Assembly (NCBI GenBank): GCA_002438785.1
Contig: DJQS01000008.1
Coordinates: 165,461 to 229,460 of the forward strand
DNA length: 64,000 nucleotides
Reading direction: 5' to 3'
Source: Caryophanales bacterium UBA6380
GTDB taxonomy: Bacteria; Bacillota_I; Bacilli_A; RFN20; CAG-826
The notes beneath the pieces are model-generated. The model was not told where the DNA came from and ran no database searches. It was given only the letters and a program-made list of their open reading frames with translations. This document shows, piece after piece, positions 17,037-26,022 of the stretch (the stretch's first letter is position 1; the number at the start of each line of letters is the position of its first letter). The position numbers and the translations under genes were made by a program.

Positions 17037-17060
17037 TATCAAAATATTTTTTGATATAAA
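17037..17060 (+). promoter_or_regulatory. suf operon promoter with operator-like palindrome
   Basis: Extended -10 TGATATAAA at 17052-17060. An 8-bp inverted repeat TATCAAAA (17037-17044) / TTTTGATA (17049-17056) with a 4-nt spacer overlaps it, which is a classical repressor position. The leader from here to the sufC ATG would be about 18 nt and holds GGGGA as ribosome site. Confidence 0.5.
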
Positions 17061-17084
17061 ATGACGATGTTTGGGGATGTTTTT

Positions 17085-17921
17085 ATGGGAAAATTAATAA
17101 TTAAAGACTTACATGTAAGCATTGAAGATAAAGAGATTTTAAAAGGTGTAAATTTAGAAATTAATGATCACGAAATGGTTGCTTTATTAGGTCCTAATGG
17201 TCATGGAAAATCTACTTTACTTGCTGCGATTATGGGCAATCCTAGATATAAAGTTACTGGTGGATCAATTACTTATAATGGTGAAGATGTATTGAAAATG
17301 AGTGTTGATGAAAGGAGTAAAAAAGGACTATTTTTAGCCTTTCAAAATCCTTGTGAAATTCCTGGAGTAATAGGAGCAGACTTTTATAAAAGTGCTTTAA
17401 ATGCTCATCTTGATAAAAAAATAAGTTTATATAAATTTTATAAATCTTTAGAAGATGCCTGCAAAGAAGTTCATATTCCTTTTGAAATGGTCAATAGAAT
17501 TCTAAATGAGGGATTTAGTGGTGGAGAAAAAAAGCGTAATGAAATTCTTCAAATGATTTTATTAAATCCTAGCTTTGCGATGCTAGATGAAATTGATAGT
17601 GGATTAGACGTCGATGCTATAAATATTGTAAGTGAATGCATAAAAAAACAATTTAATGAAAGAAATACTAGTTTTTTAGTAATTTCTCATTATGCAAGAC
17701 TTTTTGATTTGATTCATCCTACTAAGTGTTATGTAATGATTAACGGTCGAATTGTTACTAGTGGGGATAGTTCATTAATTAGAAAAATTGACACTTATGG
17801 TTATGAGTGGATTAAGACAGAATTAGGAATCAATATTGAAAAAGAAGAAAGTCAACCAATGAATAAAGTTACTATTGGTGCTTGTGCAACAAAAGAAGCG
17901 ATTAAGTATGATAATAAATAG
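17085..17921 (+). CDS. sufC: Fe-S cluster assembly ATPase SufC
   Basis: ABC-type ATPase of the SufBCD scaffold that builds Fe-S clusters in the cytosol. Walker A GPNGHGKS at 36-43, Q-loop in FLAFQNPCEIPG, signature FSGGEKKRNEI, Walker B FAMLDEIDSGLDVDA. The start is ATG 17085 (MGKLIIKDLHV), which matches the family start and has GGGGA upstream; in-frame ATGs at 17061 and 17067 would add an unlikely extension and lie at the transcription start. It has 278 aa, about 25 more than usual at the C-terminus. First gene of a nine-gene overlapping array. Confidence 0.95.
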   Translation: MGKLIIKDLHVSIEDKEILKGVNLEINDHEMVALLGPNGHGKSTLLAAIMGNPRYKVTGGSITYNGEDVLKMSVDERSKKGLFLAFQNPCEIPGVIGADFYKSALNAHLDKKISLYKFYKSLEDACKEVHIPFEMVNRILNEGFSGGEKKRNEILQMILLNPSFAMLDEIDSGLDVDAINIVSECIKKQFNERNTSFLVISHYARLFDLIHPTKCYVMINGRIVTSGDSSLIRKIDTYGYEWIKTELGINIEKEESQPMNKVTIGACATKEAIKYDNK

Positions 17922-18711
17922 TTCTGATATTTTAAAATTAAATAATTCATTAATATTTAATGGTAATGAAAAGATTCAATTATCTATAGATGATTCAATA
18001 AAAGATATAGATATTGATATTAAAAGTAATAGCAAGGTTGAGATCTTATTACTTGATTTTAAAAGTACAAACATTAATTTTTTTATTCAAAATGATTCAA
18101 CATTAATTTTAAAAATTATTAATAATAACATTAAAAAAACTCTTAATTTAAAAGCAAATCTTTGCAGAAACTCTATATTTAATACGTTTTTAGCTGATTT
18201 AGTGGATGGAGATATTGAGATTAATAGTAATGTTATTTTATATGATGATTTTAGTTCGAGTGAATTTAAATTTTCAACATTAGCTAAAAATAAGAATAAT
18301 AAAAGATATAATATTTCATTTTCACACATCGGCAAAAATACTCATTCTATTTTAAGTGGATTTGGTGTATCTCAAAATGAAGCTTTAATTAAATGCGTAG
18401 GTGTTTCTCATATTGAAAAGGGCTCAATAAAGTCAAATGCTAAGCAAAGTGTAAAAGTCATTTTATTTGATAAAGAAAGTAAAGCTATTGCTTCTCCTAC
18501 ATTAAAGATTGACTGCGATGATATTAAAGCAAGTCATGGTTGTGCAATTGGTGCTTTAAATGAGGAACATTTATTTTATTTATTAAGTAGAGGCATTGAT
18601 TTAACTGAAGCTAGAAAATTAATAACAACTGGTTATTTAATGCCGATTGCTAATTATTTTGAAGACGAACTTAAACAAAAGATTGTTAATGAAATAAATG
18701 GGAGTTTATAA
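17908..18711 (+). CDS. sufD: Fe-S cluster assembly protein SufD, short form
   Basis: Scaffold subunit that pairs with SufB. The C-terminal half carries the SufB/SufD hallmarks: DDIKASHGCAIGALNEEHLFYLLSRGI and TEARKLITTGYLMPI. The middle is a beta-helix rich in Ile/Asn/Lys. At 267 aa it is much shorter than the about 430 of Bacillus SufD and seems to lack the N-terminal helical domain. The start is ATG 17908 with AAAGAAG upstream, overlapping sufC by 14 bases; the upstream TTG at 17875 lies far inside sufC. Three bases separate it from sufS. Confidence 0.9.
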   Translation: MIINSSDILKLNNSLIFNGNEKIQLSIDDSIKDIDIDIKSNSKVEILLLDFKSTNINFFIQNDSTLILKIINNNIKKTLNLKANLCRNSIFNTFLADLVDGDIEINSNVILYDDFSSSEFKFSTLAKNKNNKRYNISFSHIGKNTHSILSGFGVSQNEALIKCVGVSHIEKGSIKSNAKQSVKVILFDKESKAIASPTLKIDCDDIKASHGCAIGALNEEHLFYLLSRGIDLTEARKLITTGYLMPIANYFEDELKQKIVNEINGSL

Positions 18712-18713
18712 CT

Positions 18714-19943
18714 ATGTTTGATGTTTATAAAATTAGAAAAGATTTTCCGATGCTAGATAATAAAATGCAACAAGGACACCCTTTAATTTATTTTGATAAT
18801 GCGGCAACCACATTTAAACCTTATTCTGTTATTAAGGCATGTGATGAATATTACATAAATGAAACTGCTAATTCTCATCGTGGAGATTATGATTTAGCAT
18901 TTAAAGTTGATAAAAAAGTAGATGAAGTTAGAGAAAAAGTAGCAAAGTTTATTAATGCTAATAAAGAAGAAGTTGTTTTTACAAGTGGAACTTCAATGTC
19001 AATTAATCAAATTGCTTTTGGCTATGGAATGAAACATATAAAAGAAGATGATGAAATATTATTAACTGAAGCTGAACACGCTAGTAATGTTTTACCTTGG
19101 TTTAAAGTTAAAGAAATGACTCATTGTAAAATCAATTATATTCCCTTAAATAAAGAAGGTAGATTGACAGTCGAATCAATTAAAAAATCTATTACAAAAA
19201 ATACAAAAATTGTAGCCATTGCACAAGTTACAAATGTTCTAGCTTTTGTTGCAGATATTAAGGAAATAGCAAAAGTTGTGCATGAACATGGGGCTATTTT
19301 AGTTGTTGATGGAGCACAGAGTGTCCCTCATATGAAAATCGATGTTAAAGATTTAGATTGCGATTTTCTTTCATTCAGTGGTCATAAAATGTGTGGCCCT
19401 ACAGGAATTGGCATTTTATATGGGAAATATGATTTGCTTAAGATTACAGATCCTTTTATGAGTGGTGGAGGAAATAATGCACGATTCGATATGTGTGGTG
19501 ATGTTACTTTCTTACAACCTCCTGCTAAATTTGAAGCTGGAACAATGAATCTTGATGGGATTTATGGCTTAGGTGCTGCTATTGATTATTTAAATAATTT
19601 AGGGATGCAAAATATTGAAAAATATGAAAAAGATTTACGTCATTATGCTATAGAAAAATTAAAAACTTTGCCAAACCTTATTATTTATAATGAAAATGCT
19701 GAAGGATCAATTATAACTATAAATGTTAAAGATGTCTTTGCTCAAGACGAGGCTAGCTATTTAAATAGCAAAGGTATTTGCGTTAGAAGTGGTGAACATT
19801 GTGCTAAGATCCTTCATGAATTTTTACATACTGTTGCAACTGTTCGTATTAGTTTTTATTTTTATAACACTAAAGAAGAAGTTGATTATTTATATGAAGT
19901 CTTAAAGACTGGAGGAGATTTCTTAGATGCCTATTTCGCTTAG
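18714..19943 (+). CDS. sufS: Cysteine desulfurase SufS
   Basis: PLP enzyme that takes sulfur from cysteine and passes it to SufU for Fe-S assembly. IYFDNAATTFKP at 25-36, the SGTS phosphate-binding loop at 91-94, DGAQSVPH at 199-206, PLP lysine Lys225 in FSGHKMCGPTG, and the persulfide Cys363 in GICVRSGEHCAK are all present. Length 409 aa is normal for group II desulfurases. It overlaps sufU by 17 bases. Confidence 0.96.
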   Translation: MFDVYKIRKDFPMLDNKMQQGHPLIYFDNAATTFKPYSVIKACDEYYINETANSHRGDYDLAFKVDKKVDEVREKVAKFINANKEEVVFTSGTSMSINQIAFGYGMKHIKEDDEILLTEAEHASNVLPWFKVKEMTHCKINYIPLNKEGRLTVESIKKSITKNTKIVAIAQVTNVLAFVADIKEIAKVVHEHGAILVVDGAQSVPHMKIDVKDLDCDFLSFSGHKMCGPTGIGILYGKYDLLKITDPFMSGGGNNARFDMCGDVTFLQPPAKFEAGTMNLDGIYGLGAAIDYLNNLGMQNIEKYEKDLRHYAIEKLKTLPNLIIYNENAEGSIITINVKDVFAQDEASYLNSKGICVRSGEHCAKILHEFLHTVATVRISFYFYNTKEEVDYLYEVLKTGGDFLDAYFA

Positions 19944-20376
19944 TCCAATTATGATGAGAGAAATTATTATGGATCATTATAGTAATCCTAATAACAAAGT
20001 AACTCCAAATGATAAACAAGAATATAAATCTATTAGAATGGATTCTACTAGTTGTATTGATGATATAACTATTTATTTAAAAGAAAAAGATCATGTTATA
20101 GAGGATGTTAAGTTTGATGGTGTTGCTTGCACTATTTGTACTTCTTCAACTGACATTATGTGTGATTTAGTTAAAGGCAAGAATTTTACTGACGCTAATA
20201 AAATTATTGATGAATATTTTAATATGATTTATGAAAAACCATATAATGAAGAAGTCTTAGATGAAGCAGTAGTTTTTAAAAATACTTATAAACAAGCTGC
20301 TAGAATTAAGTGCGCAACATTAGGTTGGAATGGTCTTAAAGAGTTAATGAAAGAGGATAATAAAAATGACAAATAA
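19927..20376 (+). CDS. sufU: Zinc-dependent sulfurtransferase SufU
   Basis: Accepts persulfide sulfur from SufS and delivers it to SufBCD in Firmicutes. The zinc ligands are in place: Cys43 and Asp45 in TSCIDD, Cys68 in VACTIC and Cys129 in RIKCATLGW. The first motif is SCIDD where most homologues have PTCGDR, so Arg is lost, while the ligands stay. The second has extra cysteines (CTIC and later CD). The ribosome site GGAGG lies inside the end of sufS. Length 149 aa is typical. Confidence 0.93.
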   Translation: MPISLSPIMMREIIMDHYSNPNNKVTPNDKQEYKSIRMDSTSCIDDITIYLKEKDHVIEDVKFDGVACTICTSSTDIMCDLVKGKNFTDANKIIDEYFNMIYEKPYNEEVLDEAVVFKNTYKQAARIKCATLGWNGLKELMKEDNKNDK

Positions 20377-21766
20377 GACTAATTTTATTAATGATGAATA
20401 TAAATATGATTTTAAGGATAATTCAAAATCTATTTTTGATACTGGCAAAGGATTAAATGAAGATGTAGTTAAATCTATTTCTAAAGCAAAAAATGAGCCA
20501 GAATGGATGCTTAATTTTCGTCTAAATTCATACCGAACTTTTTTAAAAATGAAGTTTCCAAATTTTGGTCCTGATGTAACTAACTTAGACTTTAATAGTT
20601 ATACATATTTTACTCGCTATAGTAAAAAAGAAGAAAATTCATGGGATGAAGTTCCTGAAACAATTAAAAATACATTTAAAAAGTTAGGTATTCCAGATGC
20701 TGAACAAAAATATTTAGCTGGAGCGGCAACCCAATATGAATCAGAGATGGTTTATCATAACATGTTAGAAGAAGTTAAAGAAAAAGGGGTTATATTTTTA
20801 TCTACTGATTTAGCTTTGAAATTATATCCAGAATTATTTAAAAAATATTTTGGTACTGTTGTCCCTTATCAAGATAATAAATTTAGCGCTTTAAATGGTG
20901 CTGTTTGGAGTGGTGGATCTTTTATTTATGTACCAAAAGGCGTCAAATTAGAGAAGCCATTACAATCTTATTTTAGAATTAATAATGAAAAAACTGGACA
21001 ATTTGAAAGAACTTTAATTATTGTTGATGAAGGAGCTGAGGTTCATTATGTTGAAGGATGCACTGCACCTATTTATTCTAAAGAATCTCTTCATGCTGCG
21101 GTTGTTGAAATAGTTGTTTGTAAAAATGCGAAATGCCGCTATTCAACAATTCAAAACTGGTCTAACAACATTGTTAATTTAGTAACTAAAAGAGCAGCTG
21201 TTTATGAAAATGGAAAAATGGAATGGATTGATGGAAATATTGGCTCTCAAGTAAATATGAAATATCCAGCTTGTATTTTAAAAGAGCCTTATGCTAAAGG
21301 TATTTGTATTTCAATTGCTGTAGCTAGCAAAGGCCAATATCAAGATGCTGGAGCTAGAATGATTCATGAAGCACCTAATACGACTTCACAAATTATTTCT
21401 AAATCAATAGTACGTAATGGTGGTATTAGTAATTATCGCGGCACTGTAAGAATAATGCCTAATGCTATAAATTCAAAATCACATGTTGAATGTGATACCT
21501 TGATTTTAGATAATTATTCAAAAAGCGACACGATTCCTAAAAATGAGTGCTTAAATAATACTTCATTTCTTGAACATGAAGCTACTGTTAGTAAAATTGA
21601 TGAAGAACAACTTTATTATTTAATGAGTCGAGGAATTTCTAAATCCGATGCTACGCAAATGATAATTATGGGATTTATTGAACCATTTAGCAAAGAATTA
21701 CCTATGGAGTATGCTGTCGAATTAAACCAATTAATTAAACTTGATATGGATGGAAGTGTAGGTTAA
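20366..21766 (+). CDS. sufB: Fe-S cluster assembly scaffold SufB
   Basis: Main scaffold on which the cluster is built, with SufC and SufD. Diagnostic stretches: VWSGGSFIYVPKGVKLEKPLQ, GAEVHYVEGCTAPIY, the nascent-cluster-region HAAVVEIVVCKNAKCRYST, IQNWSNNIVNLVTKR and C-terminal FLEHEATVSKIDEEQLYYLMSRGI. 466 aa matches the family. It overlaps sufU by 11 bases and mnmG by one base, so translation is coupled in both directions. Confidence 0.97.
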   Translation: MTNKTNFINDEYKYDFKDNSKSIFDTGKGLNEDVVKSISKAKNEPEWMLNFRLNSYRTFLKMKFPNFGPDVTNLDFNSYTYFTRYSKKEENSWDEVPETIKNTFKKLGIPDAEQKYLAGAATQYESEMVYHNMLEEVKEKGVIFLSTDLALKLYPELFKKYFGTVVPYQDNKFSALNGAVWSGGSFIYVPKGVKLEKPLQSYFRINNEKTGQFERTLIIVDEGAEVHYVEGCTAPIYSKESLHAAVVEIVVCKNAKCRYSTIQNWSNNIVNLVTKRAAVYENGKMEWIDGNIGSQVNMKYPACILKEPYAKGICISIAVASKGQYQDAGARMIHEAPNTTSQIISKSIVRNGGISNYRGTVRIMPNAINSKSHVECDTLILDNYSKSDTIPKNECLNNTSFLEHEATVSKIDEEQLYYLMSRGISKSDATQMIIMGFIEPFSKELPMEYAVELNQLIKLDMDGSVG

Positions 21767-23643
21767 TGAAAAAATATGATGTAATTGTTGTTGGTGGAGG
21801 ACATGCTGGAGTTGAAGCGAGTTTAGCTTGTGCTAATCGTGGATTAACGACTCTTTTAATTACACTTAATTTTAAGATGGTTTCAAATATGCCATGTAAT
21901 CCTTCAATTGGTGGAAGTGCTAAAGGTATTGTTGTTAGAGAAATTGATGCATTAGGTGGCTTTATGGGAAAAGCTGCTGATCATGAATATCTTCAAATGA
22001 AAATGCTTAATACTAAAAAAGGACCTGGAGTTCAATGCTTAAGAGCCCAGGCTGATAAAAAAAGATATCCTCATTTTATTCAAGAACATTTAAAAAATAC
22101 TAAGAATTTAGATATTTTAGAAGATATGGTAATTGACTTATTATATGATAAAAGCTCTGTTTTTGGTGTAAAAACTAAGCAGAATCTTGATATTTTTTCT
22201 AAATCTGTAATTTTATCTACTGGAACTTATATGAATAGCGAGATTCTTGTTGGTCATTCAAAACATAGTGGTGGACCTGATGGAGAAAAGCCCTCCATTG
22301 GTTTAAGTGATTCACTTAAAAAAATGGGAATTGAAATTATTCGTTTAAAAACAGGTACCCCTCAAAGAATTGCTAAAGAAAGTATTGATTTTTCTAAGGG
22401 TATAATCCAAGAAGGAAATGTTGAAGATGAAGGATTTTCGTATGAAGATCATGATTTTATTCCGATATCAAAGCAAATTCCTTGTTGGCTTATTTATACG
22501 ACTCCTGAAACACATAAAATTATTAAAGACAATTTGTTAGAAAGTGCAATGTATGGGGGACTAGTTAAAGGTGTTGGGCCTCGATATTGTCCATCAATAG
22601 AAGATAAGATAGTTAGATTTAGTGATAAGCCACGTCATCAATTATTTTTAGAGCCAGAAAGTTATGATACTAATAGTATTTATTTACAGGGATTTTCTAC
22701 TTCAATGCCAGTTGAAATACAAGAAAAGATGGTTCACTCCTTACCTGGATTAGAAAATGCAAAAATTTTAAAATACGCTTATGCTATTGAATATGATGCA
22801 TTAGATCCAACTCAGTTTGATACTTCTTTAATGGTTAAAAAGTATAAAGGGTTATTTATAGCTGGTCAAATTTGTGGGACTAGTGGATATGAAGAAGCAG
22901 CAGGGCTTGGCTTAATGGCAGGAATTAATGCTGGACAATATGTTTTGAATAAACCACCCTTTATATTAAATCGTGATGAAGCATATATAGGAGTTATGAT
23001 TGACGATTTAATTACTAAAGGTACCAAAGAACCTTATCGATTGTTATCTAGTAGAGCAGAATATAGATTGCTTTTAAGACATGATAATGCTGATTTAAGA
23101 CTTACCGAATATGGCCACCAATTAGGTCTTATTTCTAATGAAAGATATAAAATTTTTTTAAAAAAGAAAAAAGATATTTCTGTTTTGGAGGATTATTTAA
23201 AAAATAACTACTTTGGAAAAACAAGCAAGGTTAATGAATATCTAGTTGAACTCGGATATGAACCTTTAGAAAATGGTGTGTCTTATGAAGAGATCCTTAA
23301 AAGAAATAACGTAACATTTACTAGATTAAAAGAATATATGATTGACTATCCTAATGATGTAAATTTAGATTCTATTGGCGAGAAACAAATTTCGATTTTA
23401 GTTAAATATCAAGGATATATACAAAATGAAAAATTGGAGGCAATGAAGGCTAAAAAACTTGAATCTATTAAATTACCATCAAATTTCGATTACTCTAAAC
23501 TTGATGGCTTAGCCCTTGAAGCAAGACAAAAATTTAATAATATTCAACCAAAAGATATTGGCCAAGCTAGTAGAATTAGTGGTGTAAATCCAAGTGATAT
23601 TAATTCCTTAATTATTCATATTAAAAAAGGTGATTTAAAATGA
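21766..23643 (+). CDS. mnmG: tRNA uridine-34 carboxymethylaminomethyl modification enzyme MnmG (GidA)
   Basis: FAD protein that with MnmE modifies the wobble uridine of several tRNAs. The FAD-binding GGGHAGVEA lies at residues 9-17; later motifs are CNPSIGGSAKG, GPGVQCLRAQADK, YCPSIEDKIVRF, the AGQICGTSGYEEAAGLGL segment and the C-terminal SSRAEYRLLLRHDNADLRLT. 625 aa is normal. It starts on the last base of the sufB stop. In most bacteria mnmG-rsmG-parAB flank the replication origin; here they trail the suf genes and no mnmE is next to them. Confidence 0.97.
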   Translation: MKKYDVIVVGGGHAGVEASLACANRGLTTLLITLNFKMVSNMPCNPSIGGSAKGIVVREIDALGGFMGKAADHEYLQMKMLNTKKGPGVQCLRAQADKKRYPHFIQEHLKNTKNLDILEDMVIDLLYDKSSVFGVKTKQNLDIFSKSVILSTGTYMNSEILVGHSKHSGGPDGEKPSIGLSDSLKKMGIEIIRLKTGTPQRIAKESIDFSKGIIQEGNVEDEGFSYEDHDFIPISKQIPCWLIYTTPETHKIIKDNLLESAMYGGLVKGVGPRYCPSIEDKIVRFSDKPRHQLFLEPESYDTNSIYLQGFSTSMPVEIQEKMVHSLPGLENAKILKYAYAIEYDALDPTQFDTSLMVKKYKGLFIAGQICGTSGYEEAAGLGLMAGINAGQYVLNKPPFILNRDEAYIGVMIDDLITKGTKEPYRLLSSRAEYRLLLRHDNADLRLTEYGHQLGLISNERYKIFLKKKKDISVLEDYLKNNYFGKTSKVNEYLVELGYEPLENGVSYEEILKRNNVTFTRLKEYMIDYPNDVNLDSIGEKQISILVKYQGYIQNEKLEAMKAKKLESIKLPSNFDYSKLDGLALEARQKFNNIQPKDIGQASRISGVNPSDINSLIIHIKKGDLK

Positions 23644-24338
23644 TATTGAGTGATTTAGAAATTTTAGATGCATTCTATTTAACAAAAGAGCAAAAAGAGA
23701 AATTGATCTTATTTTATAATTTTGTAATTGAAGAAAATAAAAAATTTAACCTTACTGCAATCACAAATGAAGAAGATTTTATAATTAAGCATTTTTATGA
23801 TTCGTTAGCTATTAGCTTGTATTCAAGTTTTTTTGAGCATTCAAAAGTTTGTGATTTAGGACCAGGTGCTGGTTTTCCTTCAATTCCTTTAGCAATTAAA
23901 TATCCTAATGTTAATTTTTATCTAGTCGAAACTAATAAGAAAAAATGTCAGTTTATTGAATTAATTAAGGAGAAGTTAAATTTGGAAAATATATATGTAA
24001 TTAATAAAAGATTTGAAGAATTAGATTGCAAATATCGCCATTTTTTTGATTATGGTATAACTAGAGCAGTTTCTGAATTACGTATTATATCCGAATTAAT
24101 TCTCCCCTTTATTAAAGTTGATGGACTATTTTATGCTTATAAAGGTGTTAATTATTTAGAAGAAGTGAATAAAGCTCAAACTACCCTTAAAGTTTTAAAT
24201 AGTAAAATAATTTTTGAATTTAAATATACTTTGCCTTTTATAAATCAAGATAGATTTATTATAATAATAAAGAAGAATAAAGAAATAGATATAAAATATC
24301 CTCGTTCTTATTCTCTTATATTAAAAAAATCATTATAA
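23640..24338 (+). CDS. rsmG: 16S rRNA m7G527 methyltransferase RsmG (GidB)
   Basis: SAM-dependent methyltransferase for G527 of 16S rRNA. The SAM-binding motif I reads CDLGPGAGFPSIPLAI (usual form DVGSGAGFPGIPL), followed by LVETNKKKCQFI, and the catalytic region FDYGITRAVSELRII where many homologues have DVVTARAVA. NKKFNLTAITNEEDFIIKHFYDSL in the N-terminal part is also typical. 232 aa. Overlaps mnmG by 4 bases (ATGA). Confidence 0.94.
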   Translation: MILSDLEILDAFYLTKEQKEKLILFYNFVIEENKKFNLTAITNEEDFIIKHFYDSLAISLYSSFFEHSKVCDLGPGAGFPSIPLAIKYPNVNFYLVETNKKKCQFIELIKEKLNLENIYVINKRFEELDCKYRHFFDYGITRAVSELRIISELILPFIKVDGLFYAYKGVNYLEEVNKAQTTLKVLNSKIIFEFKYTLPFINQDRFIIIIKKNKEIDIKYPRSYSLILKKSL

Positions 24339-24340
24339 GT

Positions 24341-25117
24341 ATGGGTAAAATAATTGCAATTTGTAATCATAAGGGTGGGGTAGGTAAAACTACAACTGCC
24401 ATTAATTTAGGAGCTTCTTTAGCTAATTTTAAAAAGAAGGTTTTATTAATTGATTTAGATCCTCAAGGTAATTCATCAAGAGGTCTAGGTGTTGATATTT
24501 CTTTGATTAATAAAACTATTTTTGATTCTTTAATTTTAGATTGTGATATATCTAAAGTAATTAGAAAATCAACAATGAAAAGTCTTTACGTGGTTCCAAG
24601 TAATTTAAAATTATCAAATTTAGAAAGTGAAATTGCTTTAAAAAATACAAGTAAGCCTTTTGAATTATTAAAAAAATTAATGATATATATTAAGAATAAA
24701 TATGACTATATACTGATAGATTGTCCACCTTCATTAGGAATTCTTAGTTTGAATGCTTTAGTTGCTTGTGATAGTGTTCTTGTTCCAATTCAATGCGAAT
24801 ATTTTGCTATGGAAGGACTAGCTCAAGTTTTAGCTACAATCAAAAATGTCCAATCTAAATATAATCCTAATTTACAAATTGAAGGTTTTTTACTAACTAT
24901 GTTTGAACCTCGATCAAAATTAGGAAATGAGGTTGTTGAACAAGTTAAGACATATTTTTTAGAGAATACTTATAATACGATTATTCCTCGAAACATTTCT
25001 TTAAGTGAAGCTAGTGCTAAAGGCATACCTTCAATTTTATATCGACCAAATAGTGCTGGAACATTAGCTTACAATCAACTTGCTAAAGAAGTTATTGCCA
25101 ATGAAGAATCAAAATAG
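24341..25117 (+). CDS. parA: Chromosome partitioning ATPase ParA (Soj)
   Basis: Deviant Walker A ATPase that works with ParB in chromosome segregation and origin control. CNHKGGVGKTTTAINLG opens the protein (deviant Walker A Lys at about 10 and 16), DLDPQGNSSRGLG follows, then IDCPPSLGILSLNALVACD and the C-terminal RNISLSEASAKGIPSILY. 258 aa matches Soj. No own ribosome site is visible; it begins two bases after the rsmG stop and probably relies on translational coupling. Confidence 0.96.
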   Translation: MGKIIAICNHKGGVGKTTTAINLGASLANFKKKVLLIDLDPQGNSSRGLGVDISLINKTIFDSLILDCDISKVIRKSTMKSLYVVPSNLKLSNLESEIALKNTSKPFELLKKLMIYIKNKYDYILIDCPPSLGILSLNALVACDSVLVPIQCEYFAMEGLAQVLATIKNVQSKYNPNLQIEGFLLTMFEPRSKLGNEVVEQVKTYFLENTYNTIIPRNISLSEASAKGIPSILYRPNSAGTLAYNQLAKEVIANEESK

Positions 25118-25904
25118 AATAATTAATAAAAGTTTAAAAAATTTATTAGAAAAATTTTCTAATACTGATGTAATACCAACAATAGAACAAAATTATGCTC
25201 ATGAATCAATAATTAATTTACCTTTAAAGTTGATTGAAGATAATCTATATTTAAAAAAAGCGCGAATTAGTGAGAATAATCTTCGTGAATACGAAGAGTC
25301 AATTAAGGAAAACGGAATAATTAGACCTCTTGTTGTAAGAAAAATAAAGGACCATTATGAAATCGTTATTGGACGTCGTTTATTTATTGCTTGCAAAATT
25401 TTAAATATTGAAGAGATTCCAGTTATTGTTGTTAATTTCTCTGATGAAGAAACGTTGCTTGTTTTACTTGCTGATACCTTAGAACAACGTTCATATAATG
25501 TTGTTGAAGTCGCTTACTTAATAAGAAACTTGCGTGATACTTTTAATTATACAAATAAAGAACTTTCAAATTTATTAAAGCAATCGACTTCACAAGTTTC
25601 AAATATTTTACAGCTTTTAAATTTACCGAAAGAAATATTAAAAGATGTAGTCAATAATAAGCTAAGTTATGGCCATGCTAAAGCGATATCAAGATTAGAA
25701 AATGATAAAGCTATTTTAATAAGAAATGAAATTTTAAAGAATAAATTAAGCGTTAGACAAACTGAGTTATTAGTGAATAATTTAAATTATAAAAATAAAA
25801 ATTTTAAAATAAATATAATAAATAACAAAATAATTATCGAATTTAAAAATCAAGAAGAACTAAATAAATTTTATAATAAAATAATAAATTATTTTAATTC
25901 TTAA
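25101..25904 (+). CDS. parB: ParB/Spo0J-family partition protein with altered CTP-binding motifs
   Basis: DNA-binding partner of ParA (267 aa). N-terminal ParB domain around 45-135, helix-turn-helix in YTNKELSNLLKQSTSQVSNILQLLNLP near 150-177, and LSYGHAKAISRL near 190-201. The C-terminus is basic and Asn-rich. The start is ATG 25101, overlapping parA by 17 bases; the in-frame TTG at 25080 is less likely. Odd points: the box that normally reads GERRWRAA is IGRRLFIAC here, and the usual ENLQRE region reads DTLEQRS, so both CTP-pocket motifs are changed. No clear parS site is found in the window. Family call is secure; its clamp function is uncertain. Confidence 0.9.
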   Translation: MKNQNRIINKSLKNLLEKFSNTDVIPTIEQNYAHESIINLPLKLIEDNLYLKKARISENNLREYEESIKENGIIRPLVVRKIKDHYEIVIGRRLFIACKILNIEEIPVIVVNFSDEETLLVLLADTLEQRSYNVVEVAYLIRNLRDTFNYTNKELSNLLKQSTSQVSNILQLLNLPKEILKDVVNNKLSYGHAKAISRLENDKAILIRNEILKNKLSVRQTELLVNNLNYKNKNFKINIINNKIIIEFKNQEELNKFYNKIINYFNS

Positions 25905-25944
25905 TTAGATATTTTTATCTTATTGTCTTATTTTTTTAATTTTT

Positions 25945-25965
25945 ATTAATACGATATTAATACAA
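25945..25965 (+). promoter_or_regulatory. Tandem 11-bp-period direct repeat upstream of the LRR lipoprotein
   Basis: Two copies of ATTAATAC, at 25945-25952 and 25956-25963, with an 11-bp period (one helical turn plus). The 21-bp element matches 19 of 21 positions with 51971-51991, which lies at a similar distance upstream of another lipoprotein gene. Such geometry is typical of OmpR/PhoB-family response-regulator sites. Confidence 0.45.
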
Positions 25966-26022
25966 ACATTTTTTAATAAATAGTTTTTAAATGAAATTAT
26001 AGTTATAAAAAGGAGGAAAAAA

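Noticed and set aside
21766..26022. Replication origin next to mnmG-rsmG-parAB
   Set aside because: No dnaA, dnaN, rnpA or DnaA-box cluster is present, and the spacer after parB is only about 118 bases.
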